From Pseudomonas furukawaii (GTDB lineage Bacteria > Pseudomonadota > Gammaproteobacteria > Pseudomonadales > Pseudomonadaceae): a stretch of 64,000 nucleotides of DNA. The notes beneath the pieces were generated by a model. That model worked only from the letters and a program-made list of their open reading frames with translations, did not search any database and was not told the DNA's origin. The stretch is taken from assembly GCF_002355475.1 (NCBI RefSeq), contig NZ_AP014862.1, positions 372,001 through 436,000 of the forward strand. Direction: 5' to 3'. The position numbers and the translations under genes are program-made. Below are positions 17,411 to 25,620 of the stretch, piece after piece; positions within the stretch are counted from its first letter, which is position 1; each line of letters opens with the position of its first letter.

Positions 17411-18607
17411 TCATTCTCCCCGCAGGCGGCTCAGCAGGCGGCCCTTGCTGATGGCGCCGCTGTAGCGGCCACTCTGGTCGACCACCGGGATCGGCCCTTC
17501 ATTGATCACCAGGCGCTGGATGACGCTGTCCAGAGGCAGGTCTTCCGGTACCGGGTCGATGTGCTTGAGCAGGTCCTGCTCCAGCTCCAGGGTACGGCCG
17601 CCCTCCACCAGCAGGGCGATCTTCTCCAGGCTGATGGAGCCACGGAAGTTGTTCTTCTCGTCGACGATGAAGGCGTAGTGCTTGTCCATCGCCAGCAGCT
17701 TCTGGCACACGGCCTGGGCGTCGGGCGCCCTGCCGTTGTGCACGAACAGCGGAACGCTGTCGGACTTCAGCTGGCCGGCGGTGAGGTAGCGGCTGGTGTC
17801 GACGGTGTTGAAGAAGTTGCGGACGTAGTCGTTGGCGGGGTTTTCGATGATCTCCTGGGGCGTGCCCACCTGGATCAGCTTGCCGCCTTCCATGATGCCG
17901 ATGCGCGAGCCGATGCGCATGGCTTCCTCGATGTCGTGGGACACGAAGATGATGGTGCGGCTGTGCTTCTTCTGGAGGTCCAGCAGCACGTCCTGCATCT
18001 CGCGGCGCTTGAGCGGGTCGAGGGCGGAGAAGGCCTCGTCCATGATGATCATCGAGGGGTCCACGGCCAGGGCGCGGGCCAGGCCCACACGCTGCTGCAT
18101 GCCACCCGACAGCTCATGGGGGTACTTGTGGGCGAAGCTGGCCAGGCCGACCTGCTCCAGCACTTCCATGGCGCGCTTCTCGCGCTCCTTCTTGCCCTTG
18201 CCGGCCACTTCCAGGCCGAACGCGGCGTTGTCCAGCACGCTGCGCGAAGGCATCAGGGCGAAGGACTGGAACACCATGCTCATGTCGCGGCGGCGCAGGT
18301 CGATCAATTGCGACTTGGGCAGCTTGGCGACGTTCTGGCCGTCGATGAAGACATCGCCGGCGGTGGGTTCGATCAGGCGGTTGATCAGGCGGATCAGGGT
18401 GGACTTGCCAGAGCCCGACAGCCCCATCAGCACGAAGATCTCACCTTCGTTGACGCTGAAGGACACATCGCTGACGCCGATCACGGCGCCCCGCTCGGCG
18501 AGGATCTTTTCCTTGCTCCAGCCTTGCTTGAGTAAATCGATTGCTTCTTGTGGTTGTTGCCCGAAAACCTTGTAAAGGTTTTGAACCACGATCTTTCCAG
18601 ACTGCAT
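17411..18607 (-). CDS. cbcV: Choline/betaine ABC transporter ATPase CbcV
   Basis: A 398-residue ATPase of the ProV/OpuAA type. Walker A is GLSGSGKSTL, the signature is LSGGMQQRVGLARAL, and Walker B is MIIMDEAFSALDPL. The C-terminal 110 residues resemble the paired CBS region of these ATPases (for example HYAFIVDEKNNFRGSISLE), which senses ionic strength in OpuA. It is the first gene of the leftward operon, with 416 bases of free sequence upstream. Confidence 0.95.
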   Translation of the reverse strand: MQSGKIVVQNLYKVFGQQPQEAIDLLKQGWSKEKILAERGAVIGVSDVSFSVNEGEIFVLMGLSGSGKSTLIRLINRLIEPTAGDVFIDGQNVAKLPKSQLIDLRRRDMSMVFQSFALMPSRSVLDNAAFGLEVAGKGKKEREKRAMEVLEQVGLASFAHKYPHELSGGMQQRVGLARALAVDPSMIIMDEAFSALDPLKRREMQDVLLDLQKKHSRTIIFVSHDIEEAMRIGSRIGIMEGGKLIQVGTPQEIIENPANDYVRNFFNTVDTSRYLTAGQLKSDSVPLFVHNGRAPDAQAVCQKLLAMDKHYAFIVDEKNNFRGSISLEKIALLVEGGRTLELEQDLLKHIDPVPEDLPLDSVIQRLVINEGPIPVVDQSGRYSGAISKGRLLSRLRGE

Positions 18608-19023
18608 GGGATAGTTCCCCTTCAGTAGACATCCAGGTCAGCTACACGGAGCCAGATCGGGCGCTCGACGACGCCCAGCCTGGTGATGCCGACTGTCTTG
18701 CCTGTGTGGATAACAATGTTTCGAGAACCTGACAGCCCTCTGGCAGTGCTACGAAACCCATTCCCTGGGCGGGTTCTGCACCTCGACCGGAGGTGCGCGT
18801 ACTTCCGAAATTTCTTATTAGGCCAGCCTCGACTCGGGGGGAGGCTGCCGCTTGTGTTATTCGGTCCGGGGCGGAGTGCCCACGGTCTGTCGATCCACGG
18901 GAACCGACAGCGACGAAATCGGGTGTCTCAACGATAAAGCCTTGAGGCCTTGGCAATTGTCGGTTTGCGACGTTCATATGTTGGGTGGCGACATGGCCAG
19001 TGGATATCGCGGAATGGCCCCCG
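18608..19023. other. Non-coding region upstream of cbcV
   Basis: No gene is supported in this 416-base stretch. It should hold the promoter of the cbcV operon and the 3' end of the upstream binding protein gene. A perfect DnaA-box-like TGTGGATAA occurs at 18705-18713. I see no clear terminator hairpin or recognised operator. Confidence 0.5.
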
Positions 19024-19980
19024 TCAGCGCGTGTCGGCCTGGACGAGGGTCGCCGGTAGCGCACCGCCATCGCGGGCGGTGACGCCTTCGAGCCAGCGGG
19101 CGAGGGTGTCGGGATTGGCCTGCAACCAGGCCTTGGCCTCGCGTCTGCGGTTGGTGCTGCTATTGAGTATGGCCTCCATCAGGTGGTTCTCCATGGCCAG
19201 GCTGAACTTCAGGTTCGCCAGCAGCCGGCCGAGGTTCGGGCACTCCCGGGTCAGCCCCTTGCGCACGTTGGTATGGACGGTGGCGCCGCCATAGTCGGGG
19301 CCGAACCAGTCGTCCCCGCCGGCCAGGTAATGCAGCTTCAACTGGTTGTTCATCGGGTGTGGTTCCCAACCGAGGAAGACCGCCCATTGGCCCAGGTGGT
19401 CGGCGCGCTTGACCTGGGACAGCATGCCGTTCTCGCTGGACTCCATCAGCTTGAACCCGCCGAGGTCGAAGGCGTCGCTCTCGATCATCTTCAGGATCAG
19501 CTTGTTGCCGTCGTTGCCCGGCTCGATGCCGAAGATCCGTCCGCCCAACTGCTCGCGGTGGCGGGCCAGGTCGGCGAAGGTCCTGACTCCGCCGTCCCAG
19601 GCCGCCTGGTTCACCGCGAGGCTGTACTTGGCGCCGGTTAGGTTGGCCCCCAGGCTCTCCACCGTGCCGTTCTCCAGATAGGGGCGGATGTCGTTCTCCA
19701 TGCTCGGCATCCAGTTGCCGAGGAACACGTCGACCCGGCCTTCGCTCATCGCCTTGTAGGTGTCCGGGACCGACAGGCGCTTCACCTTGGTGATGTAGCC
19801 CAGTTCGCTGAGCACATGCCGGGTCACGGCCGTGGTGACGGTGATGTCGCTCCAGCCGACGTCGGCGAAATGCACGGTGCCGCAGCGTTCGGGGTCGGCG
19901 GCGGCCAGGCTGGCCTGGCTGGTGAAAAGGGCAGTGGCCAGCAGCGCGGCCGCCAGGGAGAGGGCGGTAGGTCGGGTCAT
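19024..19980 (-). CDS. CbcX/BetX-like choline or betaine binding protein
   Basis: A 318-residue periplasmic protein with a signal peptide (ALLATALFTSQASLAAADP). It shares with CbcX the blocks VHFADVGWSDITVTTAV, DVFLGNWMPSME, FGIEPGNDGNKL and VFLGWEPHPMNNQ. It therefore belongs to the ChoX-type quaternary amine binding proteins. It is separated from cbcV by 416 bases and is likely a separate unit. In P. aeruginosa the CbcVW core accepts CbcX, CaiX and BetX, so this protein may be an extra partner; its ligand cannot be fixed from sequence. Confidence 0.88.
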   Translation of the reverse strand: MTRPTALSLAAALLATALFTSQASLAAADPERCGTVHFADVGWSDITVTTAVTRHVLSELGYITKVKRLSVPDTYKAMSEGRVDVFLGNWMPSMENDIRPYLENGTVESLGANLTGAKYSLAVNQAAWDGGVRTFADLARHREQLGGRIFGIEPGNDGNKLILKMIESDAFDLGGFKLMESSENGMLSQVKRADHLGQWAVFLGWEPHPMNNQLKLHYLAGGDDWFGPDYGGATVHTNVRKGLTRECPNLGRLLANLKFSLAMENHLMEAILNSSTNRRREAKAWLQANPDTLARWLEGVTARDGGALPATLVQADTR

Positions 19981-20286
19981 GGCGAGGGTCCATCCACGGC
20001 AGGTCGTTGTATCGTTCTCCGGACGTGCGTGGCTGTCGGACTGCGGCAGGCCTCGCCTCCCCGGCGCGCCGGGATGATGCGGGGCTTGGGCTTTCCCTGG
20101 CTACCGACCCGGTCGCAGGCAGAATGTATCTGTCGCGGGCGATGCGTGGAACCGGGTGGCGCGTTGGGGGATTCGATCGCGTTGGCCAGGGCGTGTTTGG
20201 GCACGAACAGGTCGGTTGGGGACGTTCCGCGATTGCTGAAATGCCGATGATGGTGCGCAAGTGCGGCCCCTACCGGAGTTCTACCC
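19981..20286. other. Divergent promoter region between binding protein gene and sdaB
   Basis: This 306-base gap separates two divergent genes and should contain both promoters. I see no reliable sigma-54 or operator match and no small gene. Confidence 0.45.
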
Positions 20287-21663
20287 GTGGCAATCAGCGT
20301 ATTCGACCTGTTCAAGATCGGCATCGGCCCGTCCAGCTCCCACACCGTGGGCCCCATGCGGGCGGCGGCGTTGTTCGCCACGGCCCTGCGCGAGCGCGGC
20401 CTGCTGGAGCTGGTGCAACGGGTGGAGGTGCGGCTCTACGGTTCGCTGTCCGCCACCGGTGTCGGACACGGCACCGACCGCGCCACCCTGGTGGGGCTGA
20501 TGGGCGAATGGCCGGACCAGGTGGACCCGAAACAGATCGGCCCGCGCATCGAGGCGCTCAAGGCCAGTGGCCAACTCCTGCTGGATGGCCGCCACGCCGT
20601 GGCGTTCGACTGGAACCGCGACCTGCTCCTGCTGGAAGAAAACCTGCCCTATCACCCCAACGCCATGACCCTGGTGGCCGAGGGCGATGCCGGCGAGCTG
20701 CACCGCGACACCTATTACTCCATCGGCGGCGGTTTCGTCGTCGACGAGACCCAGGCCCGCTCCGGCCAACTGGACCAGGACAGCACCGAGCTGCCCTACG
20801 ACTTCTCCAGCGGCGAAGAGCTGCTGCAACTCTGTCGTCGCCACGGCCTGCGGGTCTCCGAGCTGATGATGGAGAACGAGAAGGCCTGGCGCAGCGAGGC
20901 GGAGATCCGCGCGGGGCTGCTCAAGCTCTGGGACGCCATGCAGGAGTGCGTGGCCAATGGCCTGGGCCAGGAGGGCATCCTGCCGGGCGGGCTGAACGTG
21001 CGCCGCCGCGCGGCGAAGCTGCACCGCAGCCTGCAGGAGCTGGGCAAGCCCAACGTGATCGGCTCCACCATGAGCGCCATGGAGTGGGTGAACCTCTATG
21101 CCCTGGCGGTGAACGAGGAGAATGCCGCAGGCGGACGCATGGTGACGGCGCCCACCAATGGCGCGGCGGGAATCATCCCGGCGGTGCTGCACTACTACAT
21201 GCGCTTCAACCCGGAGGCCACGGAAGACGACGTGGTGGCCTACTTCCTGGGGGCGGCGGCGGTGGGCATCCTGTGCAAGAAGAATGCATCCATCTCGGGC
21301 GCCGAGGTGGGTTGCCAGGGCGAGGTCGGCTCGGCCTGCGCCATGGCGGCGGCGGGGCTGGCCGAGATCCTCGGCGCAACCCCGGCACAGCTGGAGAACG
21401 CGGCCGAGATCGGCCTCGAACACAACCTGGGGCTGACCTGCGACCCGGTGGGCGGACTGGTGCAGGTCCCCTGCATCGAACGCAACGCCATCGCGGCTGT
21501 GAAAGCGATCAACGCGGCGCAGATGGCGTTGCGCGGTGACGGCGAGCACTTCATCTCCCTGGACCGAGTGATCCGCACCATGCGCGACACCGGTGCCGAC
21601 ATGCACGACAAGTACAAGGAAACCTCCAGGGGCGGACTGGCGGTCAGCGCCATCGAGTGCTGA
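20287..21663 (+). CDS. sdaB: L-serine ammonia-lyase
   Basis: A 458-residue iron-sulfur serine dehydratase that converts L-serine to pyruvate and ammonia. The N-terminus [20 protein letters not shown] and the later block [13 protein letters not shown] are diagnostic, and cysteines for the [4Fe-4S] cluster lie in [20 protein letters not shown] and [14 protein letters not shown]. Translation starts with GTG at 20287. In the same position in P. aeruginosa the gene lies beside gbdR and completes the route glycine betaine to glycine to serine to pyruvate. Confidence 0.95.
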   Translation: MAISVFDLFKIGIGPSSSHTVGPMRAAALFATALRERGLLELVQRVEVRLYGSLSATGVGHGTDRATLVGLMGEWPDQVDPKQIGPRIEALKASGQLLLDGRHAVAFDWNRDLLLLEENLPYHPNAMTLVAEGDAGELHRDTYYSIGGGFVVDETQARSGQLDQDSTELPYDFSSGEELLQLCRRHGLRVSELMMENEKAWRSEAEIRAGLLKLWDAMQECVANGLGQEGILPGGLNVRRRAAKLHRSLQELGKPNVIGSTMSAMEWVNLYALAVNEENAAGGRMVTAPTNGAAGIIPAVLHYYMRFNPEATEDDVVAYFLGAAAVGILCKKNASISGAEVGCQGEVGSACAMAAAGLAEILGATPAQLENAAEIGLEHNLGLTCDPVGGLVQVPCIERNAIAAVKAINAAQMALRGDGEHFISLDRVIRTMRDTGADMHDKYKETSRGGLAVSAIEC

Positions 21664-21928
21664 CCCGTCCTGGCCCGGGGATGCCGCCGTCGCCCATTCA
21701 TGGTGCAGTCGGCGGCGAAAACCGTTGTGACCAACGGGTCTAGACTGGAATTGTCCGTCTGTTACTGAAGGTATTGTCTTGCGCGACCCAGTGACATCCA
21801 CCGACCCAGGCGGTGTCACCTAAGTCCCCAGCTCCCGCCAACGGCGGGCTTCGCGGGTCGCAATCAGAAAGATTCTGTCGCTCTCGCCTAGGCCCGCTGG
21901 CATGGGCTTTGGATGGAATCCCCTGTTT

Positions 21929-21948
21929 TTGATTGAACGACCAATCAA
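21929..21948. promoter_or_regulatory. BetI-like palindrome upstream of gbdR
   Basis: The sequence TTGATTGAACGACCAATCAA has perfect 7-base arms with a 6-base centre, the same geometry as the sites at 11398 and 14409. It ends 4 bases before the GG of a sigma-54-like promoter. Confidence 0.65.
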
Positions 21949-21952
21949 GTTA

Positions 21953-21966
21953 GGCACGACCTTTGC
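21953..21966 (+). promoter_or_regulatory. Sigma-54-like (-24/-12) promoter of gbdR
   Basis: The sequence AGGCACGACCTTTGC has the GG and GC dinucleotides exactly 10 bases apart, as in the TGGCAC-N5-TTGC consensus; only the T before GG differs. Initiation would fall near 21978. In P. aeruginosa gbdR is reported to depend on NtrC and CbrB, which are sigma-54 activators, so the match is plausible. Confidence 0.65.
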
Positions 21967-22059
21967 CTAGATTGAGTACTCCCCGGTCATCGCAGTACCG
22001 GGTCATAACAAAAAGCCTCCAAACGAGGCCCGCTCCGTGCCTAGCCTGAGGGTTCAGAA

Positions 22060-23163
22060 ATGTCACAGTTCAACCAGGGGGCCCAGCCCCAGAACCGTGT
22101 TCCCCAGTCCATCGGTTTCCTGCTGCTGGACAACTTCACCCTGATTTCCCTGGCCTCTGCGGTGGAACCGCTGCGCATGGCCAACCACCTGTCGGGACGC
22201 GAACTCTATCGCTGGCACACGCTCAGCCAGGACGGTCGTCCGGTGAGTGCGAGCGACGGCCTGCAGATCACCCCGGACAGCGGCCTGGACAACGCCCCGT
22301 CCCTGGACGCGGTCATCGTCTGCGGCGGTGTGGATATCCAGCACAGCGTCGGTCGTGAGCACGTGCAATGGCTCCAGTCCCAGGCCCGCCAGGGCCGTCA
22401 GCTCGGCGCGGTGTGCACCGGCAGCTGGGCGCTGGCCAAGGCCGGCCTGCTCGATGGCTTCGAGTGCAGCGTGCACTGGGAGTGCCTTGCGGCGATGCAG
22501 GAGGCTTTCCCGCGCGCCGGCATCACCACCCGCCTGTTCTCCATCGACCGCAACCGCAACACCTCCTCCGGCGGCACCGCGCCCATGGACATGATGTTGC
22601 ACCTGATCGCCCGTGAGCACGGCCGCGAGCTGGCCGCCGCCATCTCCGAGATGTTCATCTACGAACGTATCCGCAACGAGCAGGACCACCAGCGCGTGCC
22701 CCTCAAGCACATGCTCGGCACCAACCAGCCGAAGCTGCAGGAAATCGTCGCGCTGATGGAGGCCAACCTGGAGGAGCCCATCGACCTCGACGAACTGGCC
22801 TGCTACGTCGATGTGTCGCGTCGCCAGCTGGAGCGCCTGTTCCAGAAGTACCTGCACTGCTCGCCCTCGCGCTACTACCTGAAGCTGCGCCTGATCCGCG
22901 CCCGCCAACTGCTGAAGCAGACCGCCATGTCCATCATCGAGGTGGCCTCGGTGTGCGGCTTCGTCTCCACGCCGCACTTCTCCAAGTGCTACCGCGAGTA
23001 CTTCGGCATTCCGCCGCGCGACGAGCGTGCCGGCCAGAACGCCAATGTGGTGGCGCTGATGCCGGTGCCGGACGAACTGGTGCGCAATGCGCCGTCCACG
23101 GCGGGCGTGGCCCTGACCCGTGCCCAGGGCGAGTCCACCTTCGCCAGCGTGCGAGTGGTCTGA
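22060..23163 (+). CDS. gbdR: Transcriptional activator GbdR
   Basis: A 367-residue regulator of the GlxA subgroup of the AraC family. Residues 15-200 have the DJ-1/PfpI-like amidotransferase fold (SIGFLLLDNFTLISLASAVEPLRMAN), and residues 230-330 carry two helix-turn-helix motifs (LDELACYVDVSRRQLERLFQ and MSIIEVASVCGFVSTPHFSK). GbdR activates glycine betaine and dimethylglycine catabolism genes when these compounds are bound. The position between sdaB and the dgc operon matches P. aeruginosa. Confidence 0.95.
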   Translation: MSQFNQGAQPQNRVPQSIGFLLLDNFTLISLASAVEPLRMANHLSGRELYRWHTLSQDGRPVSASDGLQITPDSGLDNAPSLDAVIVCGGVDIQHSVGREHVQWLQSQARQGRQLGAVCTGSWALAKAGLLDGFECSVHWECLAAMQEAFPRAGITTRLFSIDRNRNTSSGGTAPMDMMLHLIAREHGRELAAAISEMFIYERIRNEQDHQRVPLKHMLGTNQPKLQEIVALMEANLEEPIDLDELACYVDVSRRQLERLFQKYLHCSPSRYYLKLRLIRARQLLKQTAMSIIEVASVCGFVSTPHFSKCYREYFGIPPRDERAGQNANVVALMPVPDELVRNAPSTAGVALTRAQGESTFASVRVV

Positions 23164-23229
23164 CGGGAAACGGTGGTGCGCATCGCGCTGCGCGCAGCGC
23201 ACCCTGCGAAAGCATCCGATGCTGGAATG

Positions 23230-23254
23230 AAAAAGGCGCCAATGGCGCCTTTTT
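23230..23254. terminator. Bidirectional terminator between gbdR and the dgc operon
   Basis: The 11-base stem AAAAAGGCGCC/GGCGCCTTTTT with a 3-base loop has T-tracts in both reading directions and lies between the ends of convergent genes. Confidence 0.92.
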
Positions 23255-23273
23255 CATGTCCGCTCGAGAACCG

Positions 23274-23519
23274 TCAGCGTGGCACCAGGGCCGGCAGCAG
23301 GGTGCGGGAGATGGCTTCGCGTACGTTCGGCAGCAGGGTGGCGCTGCCGCCCAGCAGTTCTTCCACCAGGCGGCGCAGGGCGACCGCCCGCTCGGGGCTC
23401 AGGCCGGTCACGGCCTGCTCGCAGGCCTGCTCGGCGGTCACGCCGGGCGGGACGCTGATCCCAAGCGCCACCAGACGCTCACGAAAGTCTTCCTGGTCGA
23501 TCAGATCGGCATGCATCAT
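23274..23519 (-). CDS. Small protein of unknown function at the end of the dgc operon
   Basis: An 81-residue soluble protein that I do not recognise. It is mostly helical in character and has the pattern LVALGISVPPGVTAEQACEQA, followed by a leucine-rich C-terminal half. It starts 29 bases after etfB and has a good ribosome site (GGGAGG, 8 bases upstream), so it is very likely translated with the operon. Its place after etfB suggests a role in the demethylase system, but nothing more can be said. Confidence 0.7.
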   Translation of the reverse strand: MMHADLIDQEDFRERLVALGISVPPGVTAEQACEQAVTGLSPERAVALRRLVEELLGGSATLLPNVREAISRTLLPALVPR

Positions 23520-23548
23520 TGCGCTTTCCTCCCAATGGATGCCGCGCC

Positions 23549-24328
23549 TCAGCGCAGCACACCCTCTTCCAGCAGCAGTTTGAAGATCGCTTCGGCGCCC
23601 GCCTGGGGCGAGACATCCTTGAGCACCTGGCCGCCACCTCCGGACGCCTTGGCGGTGGCCGCCTTCATCCGTTCGGCGCCGGTCTTCGCCTTGATCACCT
23701 TGAGGCGCTTCGGGCGGGGGCGGGCCGGCTGCAGCTGGGCCTCGTTGAACAATACATCTTCGACCAGCTCCACGTCCTCGGCTTCGATGCGACCACGGCG
23801 CGCAGGGCCGAATGCGCTCTGCCGAGCGGTGGGTGCCGCATTGTCGACGCTGGCGAGGAAGGGCAGGCGCACCTTCAGGCGACGACGCTGGCCACGGGGC
23901 AGGGCTTGCAGCACCTGGGCCACGCCGTTGTCCACCTTCTCCACTTCCGCCAGGCCCACCACCAGGGGCCAGCCCAGGCGTTCGGCCAGCAGGTAGGGCA
24001 GCATGCCGGAGCCTTCGCCGGTCTCCGCCTGGCTGCCGGTCAGCACCAGCTGGGCGCCACTTTCCTGGAGGAAATCCCCGAGGGCGTGCAGGGCGTCGTC
24101 ACGGGGGCCCTGTTCCAGGACGATCAGCTCATCCAGGCCCATGCCGAGGTAGCTCCGCAGGGCTTCTTCATGGGGGTCGCCGGCGTGGACCACGCGCAGG
24201 CGCGGTCCGGCCAGGCGCAGGCCCAGTTCCACGGCGCGGGCATCCTGGTCGGCGCGACGGGCGCGCCCGGACGTGGGGTGCGCGCCGATGGAGACCAGGC
24301 TGACGATCTTCAGTGCGTCATGCGGCAT
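23549..24328 (-). CDS. etfB: Electron transfer flavoprotein beta subunit for dimethylglycine oxidation
   Basis: A 259-residue EtfB-type protein with the features DQDARAVELGLRLA, MGLDELIVLEQGP and VLTGSQAETGEGSGMLPYLLAERLGWP. It overlaps the end of etfA by 11 bases, indicating coupled translation. With EtfA it is thought to take electrons from dimethylglycine demethylase DgcAB and pass them to the respiratory chain. It is a paralogue of the housekeeping ETF, dedicated to this operon. Confidence 0.92.
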   Translation of the reverse strand: MPHDALKIVSLVSIGAHPTSGRARRADQDARAVELGLRLAGPRLRVVHAGDPHEEALRSYLGMGLDELIVLEQGPRDDALHALGDFLQESGAQLVLTGSQAETGEGSGMLPYLLAERLGWPLVVGLAEVEKVDNGVAQVLQALPRGQRRRLKVRLPFLASVDNAAPTARQSAFGPARRGRIEAEDVELVEDVLFNEAQLQPARPRPKRLKVIKAKTGAERMKAATAKASGGGGQVLKDVSPQAGAEAIFKLLLEEGVLR

Positions 24329-25550
24329 CGCGTGCCCCTCCCTGACGGTATTGGCTGGCCAGTTCGATCAGCGCGGCGAGTACCGCGCCGGAGTCGCCGA
24401 TCACCGAGAGATCGGCGCGTTTGATCATGTCGCAACCCGGATCCATGTTGATCGCCACCACCTTGTCGCAGGCGCCGATGCCTTGCAGGTGCTGGATGGC
24501 GCCGGAGATGCCCACCGCCAGGTAGACCCGGGCGGTGACCCAGGTACCGGTAGCGCCCACCTGACGGTTGCGCGGCATGAAGCCATCGTCCACCGCCACG
24601 CGGGAGGCGCCTTCGGTGGCCCCCAGGGCGACGGCGGCCTGGTGGAACAGGTTCCAGTCCTTGACGCCGTTGCCGCCGGAGAGGATGAACTCCGCTTCGG
24701 CCATGGGAATCTGCGCCGGGTCCACGGCCACCGGGCCGAGGTCCTCGATGCGCGGCAGGCTGTGGGCGATCTTGGTGCTCAGGTCCAGTGCGCGGGCTTC
24801 GTGACGGGTCTCGCTGACCGGCTCGGCGCATTCGGCGGCGGCCAGGATCAGCCGGGGCACCTTGCGCACCAGGTCTTCGCGGCCCGCACCGGCACGACCG
24901 GTGGCCTGCTCGTTGGCGATCTGCCAGACACGGGTGGCCGGGCGCTCGCCCAGCTTCGCCGCCAGCCGACGGCCCAGTTCGCCACCGCCGGTGCGGCTGT
25001 CGGGGAGCAGCCAGTGGCGCGGTGCCAGCTGGGCCTCCACGGCGCTCAGGGCGAGCACGCGGGTCTCCGGGGCGTAGCCGTCGAAGGCGCCGCCGCCGAT
25101 GCGCAGCAGGCGGTCCACGCCGGCGGTGTCGAAGGCGCTTTCCTTGTCCTCGCCAAACACCACGGCGACCACGGCGCCTTCGCTGCCGGCCAGCTTGTTG
25201 GCCAGGCCGAGCAGGTCCTTGTCATGGGCCGACAGGCGGCCGCCGACCATGTCGGGGACGACGCAGATGTAGAACGCCGGCTGCTCGATCAGGTGCAGCG
25301 GCAGCTGCACCACCTCGGTGGCGGCGCTGCGCTTGCCGGCGGCGCCCTGTTGGGTGCCGCTGCGGTCGATGCGCTTGATGCCGCTGGGGCCGATGAACCC
25401 GGCGGCGGTCACATGGGGGTTCTTGCGGACCAGGCCGTTGGGGCCCATCCAGCTCGCCTGTCCCTGGGTCTGCATGGCGGCATGCAGCGGATGCAGGCGG
25501 TTGCGGGCGATCCACTCGGCTCGCGGGTCGCGGCGGATGATGTCGCTCAT
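24318..25550 (-). CDS. etfA: Electron transfer flavoprotein alpha subunit for dimethylglycine oxidation
   Basis: A 410-residue EtfA-type protein. The FAD-binding C-terminal domain is visible (GATGTWVTARVYLAVGISGAIQHLQG and KVVAINMDPGC). About 100 extra residues at the N-terminus make it longer than housekeeping EtfA (about 310). It lies between dgcB and etfB in the leftward operon, 70 bases after dgcB; a CCCTCTCCC-type palindrome occupies part of that gap. Confidence 0.92.
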   Translation of the reverse strand: MSDIIRRDPRAEWIARNRLHPLHAAMQTQGQASWMGPNGLVRKNPHVTAAGFIGPSGIKRIDRSGTQQGAAGKRSAATEVVQLPLHLIEQPAFYICVVPDMVGGRLSAHDKDLLGLANKLAGSEGAVVAVVFGEDKESAFDTAGVDRLLRIGGGAFDGYAPETRVLALSAVEAQLAPRHWLLPDSRTGGGELGRRLAAKLGERPATRVWQIANEQATGRAGAGREDLVRKVPRLILAAAECAEPVSETRHEARALDLSTKIAHSLPRIEDLGPVAVDPAQIPMAEAEFILSGGNGVKDWNLFHQAAVALGATEGASRVAVDDGFMPRNRQVGATGTWVTARVYLAVGISGAIQHLQGIGACDKVVAINMDPGCDMIKRADLSVIGDSGAVLAALIELASQYRQGGARDAA

Positions 25551-25580
25551 GCGATGGACTCCTGGGCTGCACGGACAGCT

Positions 25581-25602
25581 CCCTCTCCCTGGGGGAGAAG
25601 GG
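25581..25602. repeat. CCCTCTCCC-type palindrome between dgcB and etfA
   Basis: An imperfect palindrome, CCCTCTCCC with a complementary GGGGAGAAGGG arm, lies in the intercistronic gap. It shares its core with the repeats at 27625-27727 and 30401-30494 and with the first hairpin of the foldback element. Confidence 0.55.
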
Positions 25603-25620
25603 AGGCGAACAATTCATTCA

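Larger units (their letters stand above)
21664..22059 (+). other. Upstream region of gbdR
   Basis: This 396-base stretch contains no gene. It holds a BetI-like palindrome (21929-21948) and a sigma-54-like promoter (21953-21966), described separately. The predicted leader of gbdR is about 80 bases long. Confidence 0.6.
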
